A DNA stretch of 5,858 nucleotides, from the NCBI GenBank assembly GCA_019114115.1, contig DXGD01000250.1, positions 1 through 5,858 of the forward strand. The letters are read 5' to 3'. The notes under the pieces are model-generated. The model searched no databases. It saw only the letters and a list, made by a program, of their open reading frames with translations, and was not told where the DNA came from. A program made the position numbers and the translations under genes. This document shows, one piece after another, positions 1 through 5,629 of the stretch; the stretch's first letter is position 1, and every line of letters starts with the position of its first letter. The DNA is from Candidatus Nesterenkonia stercoripullorum (GTDB lineage Bacteria > Actinomycetota > Actinomycetes > Actinomycetales > Micrococcaceae).

Positions 1-226
1 CAACGCCGAGGGATTGAGCTACCTCGTGGATTCCCTGCAGCTCGTCCACATGCCCGGGACGCACCACGGCGAGCGGGACCACCCGGTAGAGGCTGGCATC
101 CGATGAGTACATTCCACGGGCCAGCGGCGAGGCGTCGGCACCCGTGAGGCCCGCTTGGCGCAACTGGGCCACGACGGCCTCGGCTTCGTGCAGAGGGACA
201 CCGTCGGAGACAGCCGCTGCGGTCAC
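1..226 (-). CDS. FAD-linked oxidoreductase, N-terminal part (cut by window edge)
   Basis: The frame opens at GTG (224-226) and stays open for 75 codons to the window edge. The GTG overlaps the amidase stop as GTGA, a 4-base overlap typical of translationally coupled genes. GGGGGAG (231-237) lies 4 nt upstream as ribosome binding site. The N-terminus is a short helical lead, then YSSDASLYR at residues 40-48, then a VVRP...VDEL segment at 54-63 and a helix ending in SLGV. This is how the FAD-binding (PCMH/FAD_binding_4) fold of flavin-linked 2-hydroxyacid dehydrogenases starts. The YSSDAS-YR pattern is most familiar from long actinobacterial and YdiJ-like proteins that fuse this fold to an Fe-S domain, but the FAD-contacting RGG-type motif and any Fe-S part lie outside the window. 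Expected role: oxidation of a 2-hydroxy acid with electrons passed to flavin. GlcD-type or other members of the fold remain possible. Confidence 0.8.
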   Translation of the reverse strand, partial: MTAAAVSDGVPLHEAEAVVAQLRQAGLTGADASPLARGMYSSDASLYRVVPLAVVRPGHVDELQGIHEVAQSLGV

Positions 227-1677
227 GCTGCTCCCCCGGGGGCGGCCGGCACTGTTCGGTCCGCCGGTGCTGTCCCGTTCGCCGGCACGGGACGGGTGAA
301 GCGCTCACCCATGACGGCTTCCAGGGCCGCGCCGCCGCGAAGGACCAATCGGTCCTTGGTACGGGCCCCGACGAGCTGCGCGCCGACCGGTAGGCCCGCG
401 GAGGTGGTGCCGCACGGCACGGAGATTCCCGGTTGCTGTGTCATATTGAAAGGGTAGGTGTAGGGCGTCCACCCGGTCCACAGGTCATGGGGCGAGCCCT
501 CCGGCACCTGCCGCTGAGCGTCGAAGGCCGTGCCCGGCATGGTGGGGGTCAGCAGCAGGTCGTACTGTTCGTGGAAGGCACCCATGTGCACGCCCATGTC
601 CATGCGCACCTGCGTCGCCCCCAGGTAGTCGGAGGCGCTGGCCTGGCCGTAGGTCTCGATGCCGGCCCGGAGCCCGGGATCGATCTGATCGAGTGCCGCT
701 GGCCCGAAGGGCTCCAGCACTTTGGCCGCGCCGGTGAACCAGAGGATGTGGAAGGCCTCCATCGGGTCGGCGAACCCCGGATCCACGCGGTCCACGTGCG
801 CGCCGAGAGCCGCCAGCTGGCCTGCAGCCTCATCGAGGAGCCGCTCGACCTCAGGGTCGTTCGTCCCGTATCCCAGCGTCGGCGAGTAGGCGATGCGCAG
901 GCCCGCCACTCCGCCCTGCTCGGCACCGACGTAGGATTCCCCGCGTGTGGGCAGCGCTGACCAGTCACGGGAATCGAAACCGGAAATGATCTGAAGCAGC
1001 AGTGCCGTGTCCGCGACGGTCCGCGCCATAGGCCCGGCATGAGCCAGTGTCCCGAAGGGCGAGGAGGGATACATCGGCACCGTGCCGTATGTCGCCTTCA
1101 GTGCCACCGTCCCGGTGAAGGACGCGGGAATGCGCACAGACCCTCCGCCGTCGGTCCCCACGGACCATGGCCCCATGCCGGCGGCGACGGCTGCCCCGGA
1201 CCCACCGGAAGAACCACCGGCGGTGGTCGCCGGATCCCAGGGGTTGCCGGTGATGCCCTGGCGCAGCGAATCCGTGGTGCCCTTCCAGGCGAACTCCGGC
1301 GTCGTCGTCTTGCCGACCAGGACGGCGCCGGTTTCGCGCAAGCGCGCCGCACACGGAGCATCGACGTCCCAGGGGCCTTCCGCGGAGATCAGCCGGCTGC
1401 CTTTGAGCGTCGGCCAGCCGGCCGTGAAGAAGATGTCCTTGATCGAGGTGGGGACCCCATCTCCGGGACCCAGCGTGGACCCCTCCGCCCAGCGCCGAGC
1501 CGACTCGCGGGCAGAGGCCAGCGTGGAGTCCGGGTCCACCAGCACAAAGGCGTTGAGCGCCGCATTGCGCTCCTCGATCCTGGCCAGTACAGCTTCTGTC
1601 GCATCCACCGGAGTGAACTCTGCGCGCGCGTAGCCCTCGATGAGCTCCGTGGCCGTGAAGTCAGCCAAATCCGTCAT
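223..1677 (-). CDS. Amidase-signature family amidohydrolase
   Basis: A complete 484-residue protein, normal for the amidase-signature (AS) family. It should hydrolyse a carboxamide to a carboxylate and ammonia in the cytosol; no signal peptide is visible. The Ser-cisSer-Lys triad is readable: Lys80 in TSIKDIF, cis-Ser156 in the GGSSGGS glycine/serine loop, and nucleophile Ser180 in TDGGGSVRIP. The 24-residue spacing between the two serines matches known AS enzymes. The start is set at ATG 1677 because AAGGGAGG (1682-1689) sits 4 nt upstream; an in-frame ATG at 1713 lies before that site and is less likely. The C-terminus carries about 20 Pro/Ala-rich residues after the usual end. The gene lies 66 bp downstream of the hydroxyacid dehydrogenase and overlaps the next gene by 4 bp, so one operon is likely. 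AS sequence alone does not give the substrate. GatA is unlikely because no gatC or gatB neighbour is present. Confidence 0.93.
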   Translation of the reverse strand: MTDLADFTATELIEGYARAEFTPVDATEAVLARIEERNAALNAFVLVDPDSTLASARESARRWAEGSTLGPGDGVPTSIKDIFFTAGWPTLKGSRLISAEGPWDVDAPCAARLRETGAVLVGKTTTPEFAWKGTTDSLRQGITGNPWDPATTAGGSSGGSGAAVAAGMGPWSVGTDGGGSVRIPASFTGTVALKATYGTVPMYPSSPFGTLAHAGPMARTVADTALLLQIISGFDSRDWSALPTRGESYVGAEQGGVAGLRIAYSPTLGYGTNDPEVERLLDEAAGQLAALGAHVDRVDPGFADPMEAFHILWFTGAAKVLEPFGPAALDQIDPGLRAGIETYGQASASDYLGATQVRMDMGVHMGAFHEQYDLLLTPTMPGTAFDAQRQVPEGSPHDLWTGWTPYTYPFNMTQQPGISVPCGTTSAGLPVGAQLVGARTKDRLVLRGGAALEAVMGERFTRPVPANGTAPADRTVPAAPGGAA

Positions 1678-1689
1678 AGCGCCTCCCTT

Positions 1690-1741
1690 ATCTGATGGGT
1701 GAGGGCACATCACGCGGTGGGATCAGATGGCGGCATCAGAT
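1690..1741 (-). repeat. Intercistronic heptamer repeats next to the amidase ribosome binding site
   Basis: Between the dehydrogenase stop and the amidase start, reading the minus strand, ATCTGAT occurs at 1735-1741 and again at 1722-1728, and its reverse complement ATCAGAT occurs at 1690-1696. The last copy directly abuts the AAGGGAGG ribosome binding site. Either upstream copy could pair with the ATCAGAT to form a 7-bp stem, and a GTGA/TCAC hairpin fits inside the 25-nt loop. No U-run follows, so this is not an intrinsic terminator. Possible roles are tuning of amidase translation or mRNA processing. The repeats are seen; the function is inferred. Confidence 0.4.
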
Positions 1742-1743
1742 CG

Positions 1744-2799
1744 TCAAGTCCGCGGCACGTATCCCTTCGCCGTGTCCACTACGTTCTCCAGAGGCCGGTC
1801 ATCCAGCCAGCGAAGTGCGTTGTCGATGAACTGGTCGGCCAGCGCGTCGCGCCAGCCCAGCACATCGCCAGACATATGCGCCGAGATCAGCACATTGTCC
1901 ATATCCCATAAAGGGGAGGCCTGCGGGAGAGGTTCCTCCTCGAAGACGTCCAGGGAGGCGAAGCCCAGCGGGCCATGACGCAGCGCCTGGATCAGGCTGG
2001 CCTCCTCCACGGATTCACCCCGGCCGATATTGATCAGGTGCGCGCCGGGCTTCATGGCTCCCAGCACCTCAGCATCGATCAGGCCACGGGTCTGCGAGGT
2101 CAGCGGTGCTGCGTTCACGACGTGATCAGCCCATCCGATGTGCTGGGCAAGCTCCGCGCTGTCTACTACGGTGCCGAAATCCGGGTCTTCAGAGCGGGCT
2201 CTACGGCCCACGCCGCGTACGCTCATGCCCACTGCCCCGAGCAGCCGTGCCGTTTCCCGTCCGATGGCGCCGGTACCGATGACCAGCGCATGCTTGCCCT
2301 GCACGCGCTCGGTCTCCCGGTGCACCCACGTCCGCTGCCGCTTGTACTCCTGGCTGCCGGCGAAATCCTTGGCGCAGGAGAAGATCGCCCCGAGGACGAA
2401 CTCCGCGATAGGGCGGTCGAAGATGCCCTGCGCGTTGGTCACGGTGACCGCAGAGGCGGCCAGGTCATCGAACATCAGACTGTCCACGCCCGCGGCGGCG
2501 ACGTGGATCCATGCGAGGCTGTCGGCCTGGTCCCAGGCATTGCGCACAGCGGGAGAGAAGAAGTCCCAGAGGAAGAGGACGTCCGCACCGGAAAGCGCCT
2601 CGGCCAGCGAACCTGCGACGCAGAAACGAAGCTCCGCCCGGTCGGCGAGCTCCTCGATCCGCGGAGGAACCCATAGGCCCGCCGAATGGGCCTCCCGAGG
2701 GGAGCGCGTCACGCCAGCACTCTGCTCGGAAGACTCAGCGTCCTGCAGATCGTCGCGCATCGGGCAGAGCACCGCGATGGCTGGCGTGCGAGCTGTCAT
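1744..2799 (-). CDS. D-isomer-specific 2-hydroxyacid dehydrogenase (NAD(P)-dependent)
   Basis: A complete 351-residue protein of the D-2-hydroxyacid dehydrogenase family, which interconverts 2-oxo acids and D-2-hydroxy acids using NAD(P)H in the cytosol. The Rossmann domain begins near residue 170 with VIGTGAIG (the GxGxxG glycines are 175, 177 and 180). The catalytic set is present: Arg260 in NIGRGE, Glu289 in DVFEEEPLP and His308 in ISAHMSGD. The substrate domain covers about residues 1-125 and the extreme C-terminus. Residues 15-42 are rich in Ser, Glu and Asp and look like an extra surface loop. The ATG at 2797-2799 is preceded by AGAGGG (2806-2811), a modest ribosome binding site. It is the first gene of the leftward operon, facing the GntR regulator across 186 bp. 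The SAHMSGD context resembles GhrA-like and other uncharacterised bacterial members rather than SerA; there is no ACT domain. Substrate unknown. Confidence 0.93.
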   Translation of the reverse strand: MTARTPAIAVLCPMRDDLQDAESSEQSAGVTRSPREAHSAGLWVPPRIEELADRAELRFCVAGSLAEALSGADVLFLWDFFSPAVRNAWDQADSLAWIHVAAAGVDSLMFDDLAASAVTVTNAQGIFDRPIAEFVLGAIFSCAKDFAGSQEYKRQRTWVHRETERVQGKHALVIGTGAIGRETARLLGAVGMSVRGVGRRARSEDPDFGTVVDSAELAQHIGWADHVVNAAPLTSQTRGLIDAEVLGAMKPGAHLINIGRGESVEEASLIQALRHGPLGFASLDVFEEEPLPQASPLWDMDNVLISAHMSGDVLGWRDALADQFIDNALRWLDDRPLENVVDTAKGYVPRT

Positions 2800-2869
2800 C
2801 TGCCACCCTCTTCCGGCGTCTCTACGCGGGACTCCAACGGGACTGTATGCGCGATCGAGTATTGCCGTT

Positions 2870-2899
2870 ATGCTATGAATGCCCGGCGAGGATTGTCAA
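2870..2899 (-). promoter_or_regulatory. Candidate promoter of the leftward operon
   Basis: On the minus strand a perfect -35 box TTGACA (2894-2899) is followed after 18 bp by TAGCAT (2870-2875), which matches four of six consensus -10 bases. Transcription would start near 2863, giving a leader of about 60 nt before the dehydrogenase ATG. The -35 box lies entirely inside the predicted GntR operator, so a bound repressor would block sigma-factor contact. Confidence 0.55.
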
Positions 2900-2905
2900 C
2901 AATCC
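2890..2905. promoter_or_regulatory. Predicted GntR/FCD operator (inverted repeat)
   Basis: GGATTGTCAACAATCC is a perfect 7-bp inverted repeat around a 2-bp centre. Its core, TTGT-CA-ACAA, fits the T-N-G-T...A-C-N-A pattern known for FadR-subfamily GntR regulators. It lies in the divergent gap between such a regulator gene and the three-gene operon, overlaps the operon's -35 box and ends 12 bp before the regulator's own candidate -35 box. Repression of the operon, and perhaps weak autoregulation, is the expected effect. I found no second copy in the window. Confidence 0.7.
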
Positions 2906-2916
2906 AACGGTGGCCC

Positions 2917-2945
2917 TTGCCGAACCATCACTCACGACATATCAC
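2917..2945 (+). promoter_or_regulatory. Candidate promoter of the GntR regulator gene
   Basis: TTGCCG (2917-2922), 17 bp, then TATCAC (2940-2945). Each box matches four of six consensus bases, so the call rests on the good spacing and location. The predicted start near 2952 would leave a leader of about 34 nt before ATG 2986. Confidence 0.35.
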
Positions 2946-2985
2946 TGTGAGAACTACCAGCCAGAGGAGCATGGAGAGACGCAGC

Positions 2986-3726
2986 ATGCCCAGCGAGCCA
3001 CTACCCGCCCCGACTGCAGAGCCTTCAGCGCAGCCGCAGTTCCAGCCTGTGCACCGCCGTTCGACGACGGCACTCATCTGCGATCAGCTCCGCTCGGCTA
3101 TCACCACCGGCACATTGGAGGCCGGCGCCCAGCTCTCCGAAGCGACGATGGCGGCCCAGTTCGGCGTCAGCCGCGGCCCGCTTCGCGAGGCCATGCAGCG
3201 GCTGGTCCAGGAGGGCCTGCTGCGCAGCGAACCGCACCGCGGACTCTTCGTGAAAGAGCTGGACGAGGAGGAGGTCCGAGACCTCTACACAGCACGCACC
3301 GCAGTGGAGTCCGCGGCGGCCCGCATCCTCGCCCGCGAGGCATCGAGCACGGCGATAGCGGAGCTGCGCGGTGCATGCGCTCTGATGCACAGCGCAGCAG
3401 AGGCATCCGACCTGGAGCGACTATCCGACGCCGACCTCGCCTTCCACGAACTGCTGGTGCGCAGTTCGCGCAGCTCCCGGCTGCACCGGATGCACGAGAC
3501 CCTGATCGCCGAAACACGCATGTGCCTCACGGCGCTGGAAGGCAGCTACCGAGATCCCCGCGAGCAGGTGATCGAGCACTCGCTCATCGTCGACGCCATT
3601 GAGGCCGGCGCCGAAGACCGCATCGGAGAAGCCATCGAAGGCCATATGCACCAGGCCCTTGAGCGACTCATCGGCACTGGACGACTCGCCAGCGAAGGTC
3701 ACTCGGCCTCAGTACCACCTGACTGA
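2986..3726 (+). CDS. GntR-family transcriptional regulator, FadR subfamily with FCD domain
   Basis: A 246-residue DNA-binding repressor or activator, the usual size for the family. The N-terminal winged helix-turn-helix spans about residues 25-92, with QLSEATMAAQFGVSRGPLRE as the recognition region. The all-helical FCD ligand domain follows, and its metal/ligand residues are readable: Asp150 and His154 (DLAFH), His198 (EHS) and His220 (GHM). Family members with this set usually bind a metal and a small carboxylate. The start at ATG 2986 is chosen because GGAGAG (2973-2978) sits 7 nt upstream. ATG 2971 has its purine stretch only 1 nt away, and the frame upstream of that runs antisense to the dehydrogenase. 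It is divergent from the operon it most likely controls through the operator at 2890-2905. Its 3' end overlaps the ferritin gene by 28 bp. The first 22 residues are Pro/Ala-rich and probably disordered. Confidence 0.92.
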   Translation: MPSEPLPAPTAEPSAQPQFQPVHRRSTTALICDQLRSAITTGTLEAGAQLSEATMAAQFGVSRGPLREAMQRLVQEGLLRSEPHRGLFVKELDEEEVRDLYTARTAVESAAARILAREASSTAIAELRGACALMHSAAEASDLERLSDADLAFHELLVRSSRSSRLHRMHETLIAETRMCLTALEGSYRDPREQVIEHSLIVDAIEAGAEDRIGEAIEGHMHQALERLIGTGRLASEGHSASVPPD

Positions 3727-4214
3727 CGGGTGCCGAGCTCGTCGTCGAGCCGGAGCAGGCCTGGGCCGTCGTCGTTGATGAGCTTGACCTTGCCGATGAG
3801 CTCGGAGACAGTCGCCTCTTCCTCGAGCTGCTCGTCGATGAACCAGCTGAGCAGCGGCAGAGCGTCGATATCGCCCTCCTGCTGAGCCAGCCGGTAGAGA
3901 TTGCGGATGGCTTCCGAGACCTTCTCCTCGTGCGCCAGGGATGCCTCGAAGGCCTCCAGCACGGATCCGGCCTTCGTCGACACTGCCCCGATCTCGCGGA
4001 TCCTGGGGTGGCTGCCCCGGTCGGTCATATGGTCGATGAACTTATTCGCATGCACGACCTCTTCATCAGCCTGCGCCCGGAACCAGGAGGCCAGGCCGGG
4101 GAGATCCAGCATGTCCATCTCGATTCCCAGCTGACGGTAGACCAGGGATGCTTCCAGCTCCAGTGTGACCTGGGCGTTGAACGCTTCCTCCAGCTTGCCT
4201 GCGATACGTGCCAT
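3699..4214 (-). CDS. Non-haem ferritin (iron storage, ferroxidase)
   Basis: A complete 171-residue four-helix ferritin that oxidises Fe(II) and stores ferric mineral in a 24-subunit shell. The ferroxidase ligands line up with E. coli FtnA and mycobacterial BfrB: Glu19 (LELEAS), Glu52 and His55 (DEEVVH), Glu96 (AHEEK), Gln129 and Glu132 (DEQLEEE). There is no methionine at a haem-ligand position that would argue for a bacterioferritin, and the helix spacing is that of Ftn. The C-terminal tail after about residue 158 is polar and slightly longer than in FtnA. The ATG at 4212-4214 has AAGGAG (4223-4228) 8 nt upstream, a strong ribosome binding site. The gene is convergent with the GntR gene and divergent from the aldo/keto reductase; neither neighbour suggests a shared pathway. 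No IdeR/DtxR box (TTAGGTTAG-type) is visible upstream. Confidence 0.95.
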   Translation of the reverse strand: MARIAGKLEEAFNAQVTLELEASLVYRQLGIEMDMLDLPGLASWFRAQADEEVVHANKFIDHMTDRGSHPRIREIGAVSTKAGSVLEAFEASLAHEEKVSEAIRNLYRLAQQEGDIDALPLLSWFIDEQLEEEATVSELIGKVKLINDDGPGLLRLDDELGTRQSGGTEAE

Positions 4215-4255
4215 GATGTGGGCTCCTTGTCTGCTCCTGCGCTCTGCCCCCGCGC

Positions 4256-4284
4256 ACTCTGCGCGGAGCGAATCTGCGCGTCAA
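4256..4284 (-). promoter_or_regulatory. Weak candidate promoter for ferritin
   Basis: On the minus strand TTGACG (4279-4284) is a good -35 box, but the 17-bp-spaced hexamer CAGAGT (4256-4261) matches the -10 consensus at only three positions. An alternative -10, TACAGT (4323-4328), has no good -35 partner. The 236-bp divergent spacer 4215-4450 also contains CTGCGCG three times (4259, 4274, 4286) and no coding signal. I see no clear plus-strand promoter for the aldo/keto reductase. Confidence 0.25.
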
Positions 4285-4450
4285 CCTGCGCGCACTCGCG
4301 CGTGATATCCGTGGACATCCCTACTGTAGCCAGGCCTGCGGGCTCGCATCTAGGTAGCGGAGCCTGCCCTTCACCGCCGCCGGAACAGGCCAATACCAGC
4401 CAGTCCGGCTTGCCCTATTCGGCCAGCCTCACCGCAGGTAGGGTTGGTTC

Positions 4451-5455
4451 ATGGAGTACAGGTACCTCGGCCACAGCGGCCTGAAGATCTCGGAGATCAC
4501 CTACGGCAATTGGCTGACGCACGGCTCGCAAGTGGAGAACGATGTCGCCACGCAATGCGTCCATGCCGCACTCGATTCCGGCATCACCACGTTCGACACC
4601 GCGGATGTCTATGCCAACACCGTGGCTGAGCAGGTACTCGGCGACGCGCTGAAGGGCCAGCGCCGCGAGTCGCTGGAAATCTTCACCAAGGTGTATTTCC
4701 CGACCGGCCCCAAAGGCCCCAATGACACCGGCCTCTCCCGCAAGCACATCATGGAGTCCATCGAAGGCTCCCTCCGGCGCCTGGGCACAGACTACGTCGA
4801 CCTCTACCAAGCCCACCGGTACGACGTCGAGACCCCGCTTGAGGAGACCATGCAGGCCTTCGCCGACGTCGTACGGCAGGGCAAGGCGCTCTATATAGGT
4901 GTGAGCGAATGGACGGCTGAGCAGCTCCGCGCCGGTCATGCGCTGGCCAAGGAGCTCGGGATCCAGCTGATCTCCAATCAGCCGCAGTACAACATGCTCT
5001 GGCGCGTGATCGAGCCGGAGGTCGTTCCGGCCTCAGAAGAGCTGGGCATCTCGCAGATCGTCTGGTCGCCCTTGGCGCAGGGTGTCCTGAGCGGAAAATA
5101 CCGACCGGGCGAGGCGCCTCCGCAGGGATCCCGGGCCACTGACGCGGCGGGCGGAGCCAAGACCATCGAGAAGTACCTCGACGAGGACATTCTCAGCTCC
5201 GTCCAGCACCTTCACCCGATCGCCGAGGACCACGGGCTCACCGTGGCGCAGCTGGCGATCGCCTGGGTACTGCACCATCCGAATGTGGCCTCCGCGCTTG
5301 TCGGGGCGTCTCGGCCCGAGCAGATTCAGTCCAATGTCGCGGCCGCTGGGGTGACCTTGGACAGCAGCACGATGGAAGCGATCGACTCCGCCGTCGGGCA
5401 CCTCGCCGTCGACGACGCCACGCTCACCAGCTCGCCGCCTGAGCGCCTGACCTGA
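4451..5455 (+). CDS. Aldo/keto reductase, Kv-beta-like (AKR) family
   Basis: A complete 334-residue TIM-barrel oxidoreductase that should reduce aldehydes or ketones with NADPH in the cytosol. The catalytic tetrad is Asp49 and Tyr54 (FDTADVY), Lys80 (FTK) and His122 (QAHRYD). The cofactor segments are present: SNQPQYNM (175-182), WSPLAQGVLSGKY (205-217) and the late GASRPEQIQSN (285-295) that grips the NADP adenosine phosphate. The MEYRYLG..GLK.SE start and the GLSRKHI and SEW motifs place it near potassium-channel beta-subunit-like bacterial AKRs rather than the shorter AKR5-type 2,5-diketogluconate reductases. The ATG follows AGGTAGGG (4436-4443) by 7 nt, a moderate ribosome binding site. 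It appears to be a single-gene unit; the next gene starts 174 bp later with its own candidate promoter. Substrate is unknown, with general carbonyl detoxification the usual guess. Confidence 0.94.
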   Translation: MEYRYLGHSGLKISEITYGNWLTHGSQVENDVATQCVHAALDSGITTFDTADVYANTVAEQVLGDALKGQRRESLEIFTKVYFPTGPKGPNDTGLSRKHIMESIEGSLRRLGTDYVDLYQAHRYDVETPLEETMQAFADVVRQGKALYIGVSEWTAEQLRAGHALAKELGIQLISNQPQYNMLWRVIEPEVVPASEELGISQIVWSPLAQGVLSGKYRPGEAPPQGSRATDAAGGAKTIEKYLDEDILSSVQHLHPIAEDHGLTVAQLAIAWVLHHPNVASALVGASRPEQIQSNVAAAGVTLDSSTMEAIDSAVGHLAVDDATLTSSPPERLT

Positions 5456-5467
5456 CCGGTCTTCCGG

Positions 5468-5487
5468 GAGAAACTCCGGGCTTTCTC
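5468..5487 (+). terminator. Weak hairpin after the aldo/keto reductase
   Basis: GAGAAA (5468-5473) and TTTCTC (5482-5487) form a 6-bp stem with an 8-nt loop, 12 bp after the stop codon. The stem is A/T-containing and no U-run follows, so it is at best a poor intrinsic terminator. Confidence 0.2.
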
Positions 5488-5506
5488 GGGCCTCATCCAT
5501 GCGAAG

Positions 5507-5548
5507 GTTACGCAATCGTTATGAATTTTCGCTCATTGCCCGTAGAAT
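5507..5548 (+). promoter_or_regulatory. Candidate promoter with GTTA direct repeat
   Basis: TAGAAT (5543-5548) matches five of six -10 bases. A poor -35, TTATGA (5519-5524), lies 18 bp upstream. Two half-sites, GTTAC (5507-5511) and GTTAT (5518-5522), repeat with an 11-bp period and overlap that weak -35, an arrangement expected of an activator-dependent promoter. The period and half-site resemble, from memory, boxes of the actinobacterial response regulator MtrA, which controls cell-wall hydrolase genes. Transcription would start near 5555, giving a 75-nt leader to ATG 5630. Confidence 0.4.
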
Positions 5549-5629
5549 TGACTTTTGATCATCGGTGAGTGCCCAGCCGCCGTATGTCCAGAACAAGACA
5601 GTCGGAAGCACAGCATCCCCGGGGTAGAT

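Noticed and set aside
433..960. Plus-strand 175-codon open frame, plus others at 1039-1695 and 1082-1633
   Set aside because: They lie antisense to the well-supported amidase, show no family motifs and are rich in Arg/Gly/Pro/His as GC-rich shadow frames are.
1678..1713. Amidase start at ATG 1713
   Set aside because: The in-frame codons between 1713 and 1677 encode the strong ribosome binding site that serves ATG 1677, and the homologous core starts at MTDLADF.
2686..2985. Longer N-terminus for the GntR regulator from ATG 2686
   Set aside because: It would cover the whole promoter/operator gap and run antisense to the dehydrogenase start; the ribosome binding site before ATG 2986 gives a normal-length protein.
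2511..3602. Plus-strand 363-codon open frame spanning the divergent gap
   Set aside because: It is antisense to the dehydrogenase and then out of frame with the GntR gene, which has clear helix-turn-helix and FCD motifs; the composition is Arg/Pro/His-rich.
4415..4939. Minus-strand 174-codon frame, and a similar one at 5033-5515
   Set aside because: They mirror the aldo/keto reductase coding strand and contain no family motifs.
5552..5629. c-di-AMP (ydaO-type) riboswitch before the secreted-protein gene, considered because such genes often have one
   Set aside because: The leader is only about 75 nt from the predicted start and lacks the conserved GGGGTGAAT-like and GGGGA blocks.
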